64,000 nt of DNA from Pseudozyma flocculosa PF-1. Lineage: Eukaryota > Basidiomycota > Ustilaginomycetes > Ustilaginales > Ustilaginaceae. The stretch's first letter is position 1. Each line of letters starts with the position of its first letter. Below, piece by piece: positions 34,600-50,400 of the stretch. The DNA is taken from assembly GCF_000417875.1 (NCBI RefSeq), contig NW_006920879.1:2130-66129 (forward strand), in the 5' to 3' direction. Made by a program: the position numbers and the translations under genes. The notes under the pieces are model-generated. The model was not told the DNA's origin, ran no database searches, and saw nothing but the letters and a program-made list of their open reading frames with translations.

Positions 34600-36498
34600 C
34601 TACATCCAGTCGCGATCGGTGACGATTTCCGACTGGTTGGTCATGGTGCTCGCGTCGCGGACGAGGGGCATGGCGCGGGGCAAGACGAATTTCTCGTCGT
34701 ACTCGTGCATGACCTCGGCCGCGAGGAGGATGCGGTCCTTGACGAGGGCGGCGTAGGTGCGGGCGAGGAGGTGGATCTGGAAGCTGAAAAGGGACATGAG
34801 CGCCAGGCCCATGATCCACGTCAGCGCGCCCGTGATGCCGAACAGGCCCGAGTTTGAGTACCACAGCGCGTGGGCGGGTGAGTAGATGCTGCAAGAGCGA
34901 CGGGCGGATGAGGAGCGGGAGTGTGAGCCGGAGCGGATATCAGTACGAGTCCAGAGCAGATGGCAACGACGGACCGACAGAGGGTAGGACCAGGGGCTGG
35001 GCAACGGCCGCTCACCTGAAGATACGCAGGGGAACCTCGGGAGCCTGCCAGACGTTGAGCTCGTGCACCTTGATCTCGTCGATGGGCGTCGGAGGCCTCT
35101 CCTCGGCGGCGGGAACGAACCAGCCGATGACGGGAATACCTCGCAGCAAATCGATCGTCGCGTTTCTGTGTTCCCGCAGAAGCAGGGACCGAAAATGGTC
35201 GAAGCATTAGCGTGACCTTCCGGCGTCGTCCAAGGGAAGGGGTGGGTCGCCATGCCGGCACTCACGTCAGGCGCTCCTGAAGGCTCGGCTTCTCTTCCTC
35301 GTCGTCGATGTATGTGGGAACCAGGCGAGAATTTTCGCTTCGGATCTTGTCCTGTCGGAGGCAAGGTCAGTGCGAGTCAGAGCAGTGCGTGGCTGGTTAG
35401 ACCTCATGCCCGTTGTTCGACCGTCCAGCTGAGTCGCACGCACCTTTTCGGTCCTCATCCAGAGGCGATAGGCCCTTCGACTCGAGAAGAGGAAGTATGC
35501 GTTGTAGCAGGCGATGGTTACAAGCGCAAGCGACATGGCGATCGACTGATGACGAGCGGGCAAAAGGAGGATCAAGATCAGCCCAAATCCGGAAGGAGAC
35601 AGGCGCGGTCTACCGGACCATCCTTCTGAGTCCACTCACCACCCATCGAAGCCAAGCCTCGGCCTGGCCCTGCGCCAGGTTGCGCGCCTGTTGAGATCTC
35701 GCCGAGCCGTGGGCGCCGCCCCGGAAGGCGCTGGTGCTTGCGCCGACTCCGTCACCGAATGCGCGCGAGCGGCCGGACGATTTTGCCACCACGCTGAGCG
35801 AAGAGTCCGGCGAGACGAGGTGGCTGAGGAGCGAGAGGGCATGCAGTGCAAAGCCGATGGGATAGCCGAACGCGGGGTCGTGGACGACGTCTCCGATGTC
35901 CTGCAGCCGGGACTGGGCATCGTAGTACCAGTCGACGGGGGCTGTCTTGAGTCTGCGGGAGGAGGCCCAAAAGGGGGAAGACAGGATGTCAGCAGACGTC
36001 TCGTAGAGCTCAAGGATACAAAGGCAGAGGACGGCCGCAGGCTCACCTTTCGCCCAACGACTTGCGCCTGACGAATGCCTTGCTGGTCCGGGGCTTCTTG
36101 GTCGGAGACGCCAGTGAAGACGAACTTGAGGCGTCAATCGAGGGTCTCGAGAGACGGGATGGGATGGGTTGAGCAGGGCTGCTGCTGCGCGAAGCCTCGT
36201 AGCCGGAGCGCGGGGTGCCCATGTGGGCCTTGAGGCCGGGGCTACCGAAGCCGGCGTTTCGGCGGAAGACGGGGCTGCTGGCGGCATCGTCCGGGGTCGA
36301 GAGGCCGCCGTCGTAATAGGTCGATGTGCGAATGGGCGTGGACCCGCCGAGTGTAGAGCGGCGGCTGGGCGAGCTCGAGTAGAGCTGGTAGGGGGTGGAC
36401 ATGGATTTTGAGAGGCCAGAGGGGGTCGAGAGGTGGGAGCCCAAGGAGCTGCGGGGCTGGTACTGCCTGCGCGAGGCGGGCGTGAAGTTGGACGACAT
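34600..36498 (-). CDS. NUR1: Nuclear rim protein Nur1/Mug154 (DUF2418 family)
   Basis: An inner nuclear membrane protein; in yeasts Nur1 acts with Lem2/Heh1 to tether silent chromatin and rDNA to the envelope. Six exons: 36498-36047, 35952-35640, 35545-35444, 35351-35266, 35165-35016 and 34888-34600. All donors are GTGAGY or GTGCGT, and the joins close at 463 residues. Exon 1 encodes a Ser-rich disordered tail. Membrane segments occur in AMSLALVTIACYNAYFLF and in GITGALTWIMGLALMSLF. Family signatures are NAYFLFSSRRAYRL, HELNVWQAPEVPLRIF, IYSPAHALWY, and a C-terminal EVMHEYDEKFVLPR, matching the Nur1 'HEYD.K.V.P' box. The gene is convergent with the CCCH gene. Identification rests on these motifs; the molecular role is inferred from yeast. 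Confidence 0.88.
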
Positions 36499-38934
36499 GG
36501 CCGGGCCGCGGGGAGAGGGCGGGCGTTGCTGCGCTGTTGCGGTGGCGGTGGCGGTGGCTGGTGGTGGTGGTGGTGGTGGTGGTGGTGGAAGGTGGCAAGG
36601 GGCCTGGGTGGAAGAGAATAGGGTCGAGGACCGAGGACCGAGGGGCGGGCGAGGTGTTGGACTCGGGTCGAAGGAGGCTGTCCCGCCTGGAAGAGTCGCT
36701 GCTGAGCGGCCGGACCATCAGGCCAGGCCAACCAACACCTGCCCGGCCTGCCTGCCCGCCTGCCTGCCTGACTGAAGCGCGAGCGAGCAGCTTGGCCTTC
36801 CCCACCCTGGCCCCACCTTGGCCCCACCTTGGCCTGGCCTGGCCTGCGTGGCTGCGAGCGGGCGGAGCTCCACACGCGCTCTCCCGATTGGATCCAAAAA
36901 ACCAAAATTGTAGCAATCGGTTGATCTGCCCGATCCATTGCTTTTTGACCGCAGTCTTTTTGCCCAGACAGAGCGGTCGGCCCAGCCTGCCAGGCCGAGC
37001 CAGGGCCAGAAATTTTTCAGGGCGCTCGAGGGGCTGCCCCTGGCTGCCTGCTGGCCGGCTGGCTGGCTACAAAAGGCGAGCCGACCCCCGTTCCCGCCTG
37101 TTTCCCCTTCTTCTCTCGAACAAAAATCCACGAAGGTGAGCCATCGCAAGGTCGACCTGGTGGCCCGGCCCGGCCCTGGTCCGCCATCGCTGCGCTCGCT
37201 CGCCCCACGCCCCATGGCCACCTATCCGCCCAGCCGCTCACCGCCTCGCTGGCTGCTCTCGATCCGCCTCCCCCGCCTTCTCAGACACAAAAGTTCGGAC
37301 CTGGACCTTCTCCTCCGTGCCAGGTTCGCGTTCCCGTCTTCAAGACTTCGAAAGGCCCGCGCTCCGCCAATTGGGGGGCGTGGGCCCATCGCCGCATCCC
37401 TCGTGGTGCGAGGGGGGCTCGTCCCTCCTTTCAGCGATGGGTCAGTTTTGTTTGGCGCTGAATCCGGCTAGGCCCTCTGCTCCGTCGACGTCGGCCCTCG
37501 GGCCTTCGGAGGTCACTGGTCGCGTTCTCCGGAGGATGCTCGGTGAGCCCTTCTCCCTCGGGGGATTGGGATCCCGACGCTTGTCCCAGGATATCGGCGC
37601 ACCAGGAGGAGCAGTGGGTCGACTGCCAGTCGGAAGCCCACCTGACCGACATCCCCCTCAACGCCGCCGCTGTCTGACCTTGCCCCTTTGCGACAAGGGA
37701 TGCGAGGGCAGCGGCCATCCCAAACCAGGTGAGTCTTTTCCTTGTCGCCGACAGTGATAGCGGCAGCAGCAGCAGCAGCGACGACACCACCAGCGACGAC
37801 CCGACTACCGGCGATCGCGGCTTCAGCGACGCGCGCGCGTGAGAGCGGTCCGGAGAGAGAGAGAGAGAGGTCGCGTCGAGGCGTTCCCGGCGACGTTCGC
37901 CATCGTGCAAAGGCGGGGGCCCTGATGAGACCAAAGTGTCGCCCCAAACTGCAACCGCATTGCTGATCGACTATCACATAAGCCAAACCAAAAATGTACC
38001 ACTGAGCCCACCTTTGCACGCCGCCGATGGCCGACGCCGACGACGACGGCGACGATGATGGATCGCCTCGCACCTCTCGACCCCTCGCCCTCTCTCGCGC
38101 ACGCGCTTTGCCTGCCGCCGTCGTGGTTCGAGCGTTGCTGCTCGCTCGGTCGGCCGTCGCTGCGCTGCGTTGCGCCGTCAGGGAACCGAGGACGTGGTTG
38201 GCTGACCCCTGTCTCGTCATTTCTTTGTCCGCTCGTTGCTTTGCAGATCGTCGACGTCCTCCATCCCATGCGCCGCTCTTGTATACCATTCCTGTTGCGA
38301 TACCCCGACTGCCCGGTCGAAAGCGATATCTGCTGCCCCATGCGATCCTCTCCTGTGTGTTGTCGCCGTGTCTGCCGAGCTGGCGCTTTGAATCCGAGGT
38401 CGAGGCGAGACTGGGCAGTAGTAGTGTGCTTCCAGGCTACGAGTCTGCTCGAGGCGCCTTTACCGTGCGAGAAGAGCGACGCGCGCGGGCGCTGGTCGCG
38501 TAGAGAGATCAAGATTCATCAACGCGAAAGGGCGACGGCGCGCGCGCGCCTTCCTGCTGGTCGGCAGCCGGCCTGAGCCAGGCAGGCGGGCAGGAGTGGA
38601 AAGAGACAGGCGTGCAGCCAGAGAGGTACGGTGAGAGCGAGGCGCGGGCACGCAGACCAACGGCAGACGCAGACGCAGACGGGCAGAAAAGTGGGCAGAT
38701 GGATCAACGAGGAAGGGGCCAGCCCAACACAAAGCACACTTCCGCACCCCCAGGGCCCTCCTCCAACGCCGCCCTCCGCTCGCCACCACGACTGCCATCA
38801 TCTCTTGGACATCTTCACCTGTGCCTCGCTACCGCCTCCCCCTCGCACCAACTTCACACAGCCCCTCGCTCTCCTCGCGGCAACTGCACGGATCCCCCGG
38901 CGGCCAACGCGAGCCAAGCCGACCTCGGCCCACC
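36499..38934. other. Divergent intergenic region between NUR1 and MCM6
   Basis: About 2.4 kb containing the promoters of two divergent genes. A TGG repeat (36559-36588) lies just upstream of NUR1. CCTTGGCC-type GC tracts (36790-36850) and a GA run (37854-37868) are present. No open frame here has conserved motifs. Confidence 0.5.
38522..38529 (+). promoter_or_regulatory. MCB/E2F-like element ACGCGAAA upstream of MCM6
   Basis: ACGCGAAA combines the MluI cell-cycle box core (ACGCG) with the CGCGAAA of E2F/MBF sites. It lies about 410 bases upstream of the MCM6 ATG. MCM genes are commonly G1/S-regulated through such sites; function here is inferred. Confidence 0.35.
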
Positions 38935-42052
<3,118 letters not shown>

Positions 42053-42605
42053 ATGCCCTCTCGTCGTCCATCCCCCCCCTGCCCACGCTCTACCTCCCTC
42101 CCCCTGTCCCTCCTGCCTCTGCCTCTCTATCTTTTTCGGTCGGTCGGTCCCATCGTCGTGTCGTCACTGCCCTTGTATCCTCTTCCTCTTCCTCGTCCTG
42201 GTCCTCGAAGTCCTCAACCCCGTCCCTCTTCTGCCGCTGCTACGTTCTATCGCTGCTCCCCGACCCCTCCCGGTCTCTCACCTAGCTGACTCTTGGGGAT
42301 CCGTTGCAGAAATCAAAGACTTGTCCACCAACCCGCCCGCTCGCGCGCCCCTCGAACGTGCCCCGCCACTCGCTGCAGGACAGCACCTCACGACCGCGAC
42401 GACTGCGCGCGGTGCTTGCTACACTTCGGCGTCGAGGGGGAATGCCGCTGGGTTTCTATGAGATGGATCTTGGGTCATTGGCAGGGCGAAAACAGGTCGG
42501 TTTCATATGCACAGAGATAGACAGGGAGAGACAGAAATAGAGAAAGGGCGGGGGGGATTTCCCGTCGCCAGCTCTCTCCCCAAAGGGGCCGACCGGGGGG
42601 CCGGC
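42053..42605. other. Convergent 3' spacer between MCM6 and LSC2
   Basis: About 550 bases of CT-rich sequence between converging stop codons. An isolated TCATATGCAC (42503-42512) resembles the AT-rich elements of the 27-31 kb island. No gene is seen. Confidence 0.5.
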
Positions 42606-43886
42606 TCAGAGGGCACCCTTCTGGGCGCTCTCGACTGCCTTTGCGGCGGCCTCGTCGAGGCCGTCAAACGAGTAGATCTTGAGGTTCGAGTTGCGGATGA
42701 GCTCCTTTGCCTCCTTTTCGTGGGTGCCCTGCAGGCGGACGACGAGGGGGATCGACATCTCGAGCTCCTTTGTGGCCTGGATGATGCCCTCGGCAATCTT
42801 CTTGCAGCTGACGATGCCGCCAAAGATGTTGACAAAGATGCCGCGGACGTCCTTGGAGTTGAGGAGCAGCTCAAACGCCTTTTTGACCGAGGCGGCCGAG
42901 GCGGTGCCGCCGACGTCGAGGAAGTTGGCCGGGTTGCCGCCGTTGAGCTTGAGCACGTCCATGGTGGCCATGGCCAGGCCGGCGCCGTTGACGAGGCAGC
43001 CAATGTTGCCGTCGAGCTTGATAAAGTTGAGGCCGTACTTGGCCGCCTCGACCTCGTCGGGGTCCTCCTGGGTCGTGTCGCGCTTGCTGAAGATGTCCTG
43101 CTGCCTAAAGTCGGCGTTTTCGTCGAATCCGAGCTTGGCGTCCATGCAGAGCACCTCGCCGTCCTTGGACTCGGCGAGCGGGTTGATCTCGACCTGGGTG
43201 GCGTCCTTCTCGCGGAAGAGGTTGTAGAGCTTGATAAAGGTGTCGGCCGCCTGGTCCTCCTGCTTCTCCGAGGTGAAGCCGAGCTTCTTTGCGATGCCGA
43301 CGGCGTCCTGCTTGGAGAGGCCCTTTTCAAAGTCGATGGGCGTGGTGATGATGGCGTCCGGGTTCTCGGCGGCCACCTCCTCGATCGACATGCCGCCCTG
43401 GTTGGAGGCGATGAGGACGGGCAGCTGGGTGGCGCGGTCGTTGAGGACGGCGACGTAGTACTCGTGGTGCGGCGGCCGGGCCTCTGCGAGCATGACGGCG
43501 TTGCAGATGCGGCCGGCGGCGCCCGTCTGCTTGGTGATGAGCTTGTTGCCAATCATCTTTGCGGCGAGGTCGCGCGCCTCCTCGGGCGTCTTGATGAGGT
43601 GGACGCCGCCCTGGAGACCCGAGTCAAAGTGGCCCTTGCCGCGTCCGCCGGCGAGGACCTGGGCCTTGATGACCATCTGCTTTCCGTTGAACGACTGGGC
43701 GGCCTTGAAGGCGTCGTCGGCCGAGGTGGCGGCGATGGAGCGCGGTGTCTTGATGCCGTAGCTGTTGAGGATCTCCATGGACTGATGCTCGTGGAGCGAG
43801 AGGAAGCGCTTCTGTGCGGCGGCCTGGCCGCCCTTGACGAGGGTGCGGGCCACGCTGGCGCGGGTGCGGAGGGTGTTGAAGATCAT
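42606..43886 (-). CDS. LSC2: Succinyl-CoA ligase beta subunit, mitochondrial
   Basis: The beta subunit of succinyl-CoA synthetase, the TCA-cycle enzyme that interconverts succinyl-CoA and succinate with substrate-level phosphorylation in the mitochondrial matrix. A single exon of 426 residues, the usual size. The first about 28 residues ([20 protein letters not shown]) are basic and lack acids, as a mitochondrial presequence should. The mature protein starts near [21 protein letters not shown]-grasp features are [34 protein letters not shown] and [11 protein letters not shown]. The CoA-ligase domain shows [12 protein letters not shown] and IFVNIFGGI. Nucleotide preference (ADP or GDP) cannot be decided from motifs. 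Unlike its intron-rich neighbours, it has no introns. Confidence 0.97.
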   Translation of the reverse strand: MIFNTLRTRASVARTLVKGGQAAAQKRFLSLHEHQSMEILNSYGIKTPRSIAATSADDAFKAAQSFNGKQMVIKAQVLAGGRGKGHFDSGLQGGVHLIKTPEEARDLAAKMIGNKLITKQTGAAGRICNAVMLAEARPPHHEYYVAVLNDRATQLPVLIASNQGGMSIEEVAAENPDAIITTPIDFEKGLSKQDAVGIAKKLGFTSEKQEDQAADTFIKLYNLFREKDATQVEINPLAESKDGEVLCMDAKLGFDENADFRQQDIFSKRDTTQEDPDEVEAAKYGLNFIKLDGNIGCLVNGAGLAMATMDVLKLNGGNPANFLDVGGTASAASVKKAFELLLNSKDVRGIFVNIFGGIVSCKKIAEGIIQATKELEMSIPLVVRLQGTHEKEAKELIRNSNLKIYSFDGLDEAAAKAVESAQKGAL

Positions 43887-44700
43887 GGCGGGCGGGTGCG
43901 ACGAGGAAGGCGAGGCGGGCGAGGACGCTGAAGGGGGGAGGGAGTTTGCGGGTAAGAGAGGGAAGGGGGGACGGGTTGGGAGGGAGTGGTGGTGGTGTCG
44001 GTGTCGGTGATGGTGGTGAGCGTGGTGGAGACCAGCAGGATGCACGGCGTTGGTTGGAAGAAGGGGCGCGTCGGGGCAGTCCAGTTGGGCCTGGCAAAAC
44101 CGGCGAGTGCCGATGATGCTAGGGTTGGGCCAGCCAGGGTAGGGCTTGGCCTCGGCCTGGCTGGGCTGGCTGGCTTGGCTCGAGTGTGGCCGATGTGGCC
44201 CGCCGCGGAGGCAAAGGGCCGACGGGCATCAAGAAGGCACGGCTCTCTCCGTTGCGCCCGATCACGCTCGCCCCCCCCCCCCCCCCGCGCTCTTTGCCTC
44301 TCTGCCTCTTCGCCTCTTCTCGCACGGAGGCCGAGGCGCAGGTGCTGCTGGCTGAACCCTGGGCTGGCCTCGACCTGCCCTCGACCTGGCCTGGCCTGCT
44401 CCACTTTTGGTGCGCTGCTTTTTTTTGAGCGAGGCTTGCTTGGCATGGGGCTCGAACCCCTGCCGCCCGCCGCCCAGCCCAGGCGCGCCCGGAAATTTTC
44501 TTCTTGGCCAGCGAGCGAGCGAGTGCCTCTGAGCCAGCAGCACAGCCAAGAGCCTCTCGGCACCATCCAACACCCGCTACCATCAACCTCCCCTCGCCAG
44601 CATTGGACCCGAAACCACGTCTCCACCGCGACCGACCACTGTGCATCGCCGCCAGCTATACAGCCTACCCATTCGAGCAAACCGTTGCGCAACTCGCACC
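43887..44700. other. Divergent promoter region between LSC2 and RRP15
   Basis: About 810 bases. It holds a C16 homopolymer (44271-44286), a fragment resembling block B of the dispersed repeat (about 44380-44415), and a perfect Pol III B-box-like sequence on the minus strand (44447-44464). No coding gene is seen. Confidence 0.5.
44380..44426 (-). repeat. Divergent fragment of the dispersed repeat (block B-like)
   Basis: On the minus strand, GCACCAAAAGTGGAGCAGG, then CCAGGCCAGG, resembles TACCAAAGTGGCGAGGCC with GGCCTGGCCAGG of copies 1 and 2. The adjacent T8 on the plus strand is A8 on the repeat strand. Confidence 0.4.
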
Positions 44701-46011
44701 ATGGCGCAGGGAGCCGCCTCTTCGTCTCGCCCCGCCTCGGCAGCGGCGGCAAACAACACTTCCAAGTCCAAGGCAAAGATGACGATGCGGGCCGGGCACG
44801 CCACCACCGCTTCCACATCCCGCACTGGCAAGCCCGCTCAGTCTGGAAAGCCAGGCCGGCGCAACCAGGCACAACCCGACACCGACGACGAGAGCGACCT
44901 CGACCAGATTGACGACGATGACGATCTCGACCTCGAAGACGACGCCGACGACGCAGAGCCCAACACCGACGACGAGATCGAAGCCAGCAAGGCGGCCGCC
45001 GGCGGAAAGAGCAAAAAGACTGCCAGTGAGTAGCCAGCGGCCCATTAGAAGCGCCACTGCAATCGTCCGTCGCACGCTGGACTCCTGCTCACCTACTGAA
45101 CTCCACCCTTCCATTCTCGCTTGCCAACCTTATCCACAGAGCGAAAGCGGAGGGCCACGTCGCCCACCTCGTTCGGTCTGGCGCTAGAGGGTCTGCTGGG
45201 CGCAGCACCCGCATCATCGGACGACGAAGACGCCGCCGCCCAGGGCGCCGACGACGACGCCGACGACCACGAGGCGACCGACAAGCCGGCCAAGAAGCGC
45301 AAGGCGGCCGGCCCCTCGGCGTCGTCGTCGCAGCCCGCGGCGATCCTGTCGCTTGCGCCGCACCTGCGACGATCCGCGCAGTCGGTGCAGCTGAGCGCCC
45401 GGGCGTCGAGGATCGCCATCGAGGAGAGGAGGGCAAGAGAGGAGCGCGCGCGCGTAAAGGACGTCATCGGCGGGTGGGGCCCGCCGGGCGTGCTGCCGGC
45501 CATCGAGCTGCCCGGTGCCGACGGTGCGGCGGTCAAGAAGGACGACGATGACGAGGACAAGATGGGCGAGTGGGCGCTCCAGGGCGGCAGCGCGGGCTAC
45601 GAGAGGCGGTTGCGAAAAGTGGCCCAGCGAGGCGGTGAGTGGGCGTCGAGGACGAGGCTGCAGCCCAGCGCACGTTTCCCCATCTGGCCAAGCACACGGC
45701 AAACTGACTCCCCCCTTGGCATCCCCCCTTCTCTCTCGCCGTCTGTCTGCTGACGCCTGCGACGGCTAGTGGTGAAGCTGTTCAACGCGATCCGGGCTGC
45801 GCAGACGACGACCAAGGACGACCTCGAGGAAGCCGAGGAGCAGGCGGCGGGCGGGCCCAAAATCTCCGGTGGCGCCAAAAAGGCCAACGCGCTGGGCGGC
45901 AAGGAGGCGCGGCTGGCGGACCTGAGCAAGAACAACTTCCTCGACCTGATCCGCAAGGGCACGGGCACGGGCCCGGGCGGCGCGGCAAAGGGCGGCGTGG
46001 CGGCCAAGTGA
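44701..46011 (+). CDS. RRP15: Rrp15-like ribosome biogenesis protein
   Basis: A nucleolar pre-60S factor for ITS2-proximal rRNA processing in yeast. Exons: 44701-45025, 45140-45634 and 45770-46011; the introns (GTGAGT donors, CACAG and GCTAG acceptors) close in frame at 353 residues. The N-terminal half is disordered and strongly acidic (DDDDDLDLEDDADDAEP), with KKRK-type nuclear signals. The conserved Rrp15 core is YERRLRKVAQRGVVKLFNAI, split across the last intron. LSKNNFLDLIRKG near the end is also characteristic. It is larger than yeast Rrp15 (about 250 residues) because of the acidic tail. Identification rests mainly on the core motif. Confidence 0.88.
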
Positions 46012-47427
46012 AGGCCTTGTCGGGCGAGGGTGGTGGGGGGTGTGTGACGGTGCGCGAGGGGCGTGAAATGGGACAGCGTGATCTGACGTTTGGCTGTGTT
46101 GACAACGACGATTGCGGGTGGGTCGATGCGCGACGGTGAAGGTCGTCGTCGTCATCGATGAGCGAGGTGGGGTAGAGGGGGAGCAGGAATGCATCGTATC
46201 TTTGTTGCGCCTGCCGCGGCAAGCGTGCAAGCGACGGCAGAAACGGCCGAGGCGGGCGGGGCGGCAGGCGGCAGGCCGGGACAACGTGGGCCCAGATGCG
46301 AGGCGGAGCGAAGCGAGGCGAGATGGTGAGGCCGGCGGTGGTACCGGTGGCTAGGCCGGGGTGCTGCGCCGTCCATCTGGCTCGGAAGGGCTTGAGAAGA
46401 ACCGAGGTTGAGGCTGGGTGGCAGCTGCTGGTTGGCGTCGATGCCGGTGTCGATGTCGGTGTACGTCGATGTCGACGCGGGGACTGCGAGTGGCCGTGCG
46501 TGGGGGCGGGGGGGTCAGAAGACTCTCTGTGGCCTGGCCAAAGCGATGGCAGGGACCAGAACGACACACGCGAAAAAACAAAACCAAAAATTGGTGGCTG
46601 ATGGGGTTTTGGACATCCGCCAACGGGCGTTCCGTCATTGCGCTTCTTGGTCGACCCTCTGGCTGGCCTCGTATCATCTCGTATCGCGCGCAGGCGTACC
46701 AGCGTGGGGGAGATCCGAGGCCAGACCAGGGCAGGCCAGGCAAGACTCTCACTCTACCTCGTAGGCCACGGCGACGAGGTCTTGGAGCCGGGTTCGGCAT
46801 GTTGCAGCTGGCAAGGCATGGCATGGCACGGCGTCGATTGAAATGCGCCAAGAAGCAAAGGCAGGCAGACAGGGCGTCGAGGCTGATGCAGGGGACCTTG
46901 GCCCCGCCCAGCTGCCAGCTGCGAGCTGCCAGCCGCCTGGCGGTCCTCCTCTCAAGCAGGCTCGAGCAGGTCAGAGCGCGCAGCCCTTGCGCTGGCCTTT
47001 GAGCTGCCTCGCTCCCCGGGTCCTGTCCTGTCCGCCTTGCCCCTCGCCGTCGTCGTCACCACCGCTGCTGCTGCTGCCACCATCACCACCATCACCCCTG
47101 ACCCTGCGCCGTGTCTCTCTCCCTTCCTACGCCCGCACAATCGGGCCAAACACGGACGCTCCCGCAGCCACACGCTGTCCGATACCCCGCCCCAGGGCAA
47201 CCCCAGCCAGCACACGCTGCGACACCACCATCACCCATCGGCGACCAAACGCCCCGCTCCTCGGCCGCGCCACGCAGCAGCCTAGACGCACACACCACCT
47301 CGACCGCTCACACCATCCGCACCTCGCACCATTCTCAGCCCTTCATCGTCAATAGCCACTAGCCGAGCCACTCACCCCGTCCACCTCGGCCACCGGCCAT
47401 CCCACATCCTCGTCTGCCTCGGCCGCC
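46012..47427. other. Spacer between RRP15 and PLD1
   Basis: About 1.4 kb with no recognisable product. It holds an A-rich patch near 46568-46592 and CAC/CTG-type triplets near 47055-47097. It must contain the PLD1 promoter. Confidence 0.5.
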
Positions 47428-50400
47428 ATGTCATCCGGCACCTCGTTCGCCGACCTGGTCCACCAGGCTGCCGACGTCGTCAGCCACGCAACCGGCCTCT
47501 CGACCGCCTACGAAGACGACGGCGCAGGGCCCTTTGCGCACCAGCAAGACAACGCACAACCTCACTCCCAGTCGGACCAGGACAAGGCCAACCACGCACA
47601 CGACACCGCCAACGCACACGACCCAGCCCACTCGAGCCCAGACGAGGCCCAACAGAGCCGCACCTCTTGGCTCGCCGGCCTCATCAGGCGTCAGGCACCC
47701 GGCAACCATCCAGACGACCCCGGGGCACACGTCAATCACCCCGGCGCCTACGACAGCACCCACGCCTCCTCATCCCCACCACGCAGCCATGCAGGCGAAC
47801 AGCACGACGGCTCCGACCATGAACAGCACGACGTCGCCGCTCGCAAGCGCGCCGCCCACCAAAAGCCGGGCCAGCCAGAGACAATGCAGGGCCTCGACAA
47901 GATCGACAAGGCCCTCGGCGTAGGCGGGCCCGTAGGCAACAAGCTCGGCGCACAGTACGACGACTCGATCCGCCACCACGGCGACGGGCCCGCTATCGAC
48001 GCAGAGAAGCAAACCAAGCCCGTCGGAGGCGGCGCAACCGTCGGCGAACCCATCTTTTCCGAGCGCAACCAACGCGCGGCAGAGGACAAGCACAACGTCC
48101 CCGCCGGCGTCGACGCCAGCTCAAAGGCGAGCCTCTCCGACCCAAAGGACCACGGTACCGGCGGCAACATCCAGCCAGAGTCGGCGGACCGCGCCGCCAA
48201 CCGCGGGCCCAGCTGGGCATCGAGGCCAAACGACGAGCAGCGCGAAAAGATCCGCAAGCTCAAGGCCGAGGCCGCCGCCGGCTTCCCCAACCGATCCACG
48301 CCCTCCACCTCGGTGCCTCAGACGCCCTCAAAGGGGCCCGACCGCCAAAAGTCGTCGGACGGCATCCTCGGCGGCCTCTTTGAAGGCTCCGGCAGCCGGC
48401 CTGGCCTGAGCCTGTTTGGCGGCGCCGGAGGTGTCGGATCGCAGAGGCAGAAACGCTCCGCCAGCGCCGCGTCGTCCGATAAGGCCAAGGGCGAGGACGA
48501 CAAGCCGCCGCAGCCCACCCGGTCCGGATCGCACTGGGCCGAGAACTCGCGGCGGTTGCGCGGCGCCTTCGAGACGCCCATGGAGGAAGGCGAAGAGGGA
48601 ACTGGCGCCGGCGGCGCCTCGGGATCGCACCTCGGCCTCTCGCAGGTCCACCAGAGCCCGATGCACGAGTCCGAGGGTGGTGGCGGCGGCGGCGGCGGCG
48701 GCATATTTGGTGGTGCTGGTGCTGGTGCAGGCGCTGGTGCCGGCGGCGGAACGCCTGGCACGCCGACAACGCAAAAGATGCGGGCCATCAGCAAGATCAT
48801 GCTCGGAGGCGGGCAGAAGACGGGTTCGGGAGACGACAAGGAGGGCGGTCCCAGCGGTGCCGGTGGCGAACCGGCGCGGCAGGGCAGCGGCAGTCGCGAC
48901 GACTCGGCGACGACGCCGAGCGGCCAGGCGCAGAACCGGTGGGCGCAGCTCAAGAAGATGGTGCGCGAAAAGGCCAAAAAGGAGGAGCTCAAGAACCAGG
49001 CGGCCCAGATGGACCTGGCCAAGGAGCTCCAGACCGGCATCCTGCCCGTCTTTCTGTTGAAGATGGCCATCGAGCGCGACGAGCAAAAGCACCGCCGGAT
49101 CCCCGTGCTGCTCAACCACCTCAAGCTGCGCGTCACCGACAGCGTCAACCCGCTCCACAGCACCCACGCCGTCTTCCGCATCGAGCTCGAGTACGGCAAC
49201 GGCCTCGTCAAGTGGGTCGTCTACCGCGAGCTGCGCGACTTCATCAACCTCCACGCCCACTACCGCGCCTCGGCGCTGCGCGGCTACCTCGGCCGCTCGA
49301 TTGGCAACGCCGAGGGCGACTTTGGCCTGCCCAGCTTCCCAAAGATGAGCATCCCCTACCTCAACCAGCTGCAGCGCCAGGGCCGCGTGGCCAAGGCCGA
49401 CTTTGCGCGTGCCCAGCGCGACGCCCTCGAAAACTACATCATCGAGCTCATCCGCCGCACCATGTTCCGCGCCGAGGCCAACCGCCTGTGCAAGTTCTTC
49501 GAGATCTCGGCGCTCTCGGTCTCGCTGGCGTCGCGCGGCGGCCACCAGGGCAAGCAAGGCTACCTGCGCATCCTCTCCAAGTCGTCGCGCAAAAATGACC
49601 AGAAAAACATCCTGACGCCGGCGCGCTGGGCCAAGTCCAAGGAGCCCAAGTGGTTCATTGTCCGCGAGAGTTTCATCGCCATCGTCAATCAGCCCGACAC
49701 GCTCCAGATCTACGACGTCTTCCTGATGGACAACGACTTCGTCATTGAGCGGCCCAAGCGGCTCTACAAGCAGACGATGCACCTCGCCCACGGCCTCACG
49801 CACAGCGACGACAAGGAGCAGCGCGCCATCGACAGCTCCGAGCAGACGGGCGATCCGGGCGACGTGGCCGCCGCCGAGAAGCAGGGCTCCTACGACCGCA
49901 CCGCCCTGCTGACCGAGGGACAGTTCGCCGACCCGGAAAGGAAGAAGCAGGGCGACAAGGGCGGCGGCGGCGGCAAAGGCGGCGGCGCCGACGCCGACAA
50001 GGCCGACCCCAACCGCCACGTGAGCAGCCACACGTTCTACATCCGCAACGCCGAGCGCAAGCTCAAGCTCGTCGCGCGCAACGAGCGCGTCATGGACCAG
50101 TTCATCGCGTCGATGGAGAAGATGGCCAGGCGCAACATCTTTAGCGGCAGCAACCGCTTCGAGAGCTTCGCGCCCATCCGCCTCAACGCCAGCGCCCAGT
50201 GGCTCGTCGACGGCCGCGACTACTATTGGAACTTGAGCAAGGCGCTTTTGATGGCCAAGGACCGCATCTTCATCCACGACTGGTGGCTCTCGCCCGAGCT
50301 CTACCTCCGCCGCCCCGGCCAGCCGAAGTGGCGGCTCGACAACATCCTCAAGAAAAAGGCCGAGGAGGGCGTCAAGGTGTTTGTCATCATCTACAACGAG

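Noticed and set aside
37513..38289. 258-codon minus-strand frame between NUR1 and MCM6
   Set aside because: Composition is Arg/Ser/Ala with no domain, and it overlaps the probable promoters.
44440..44530. Complete tRNA gene on the minus strand
   Set aside because: A perfect B box is present, but no acceptor stem, D-arm or anticodon arm can be paired.
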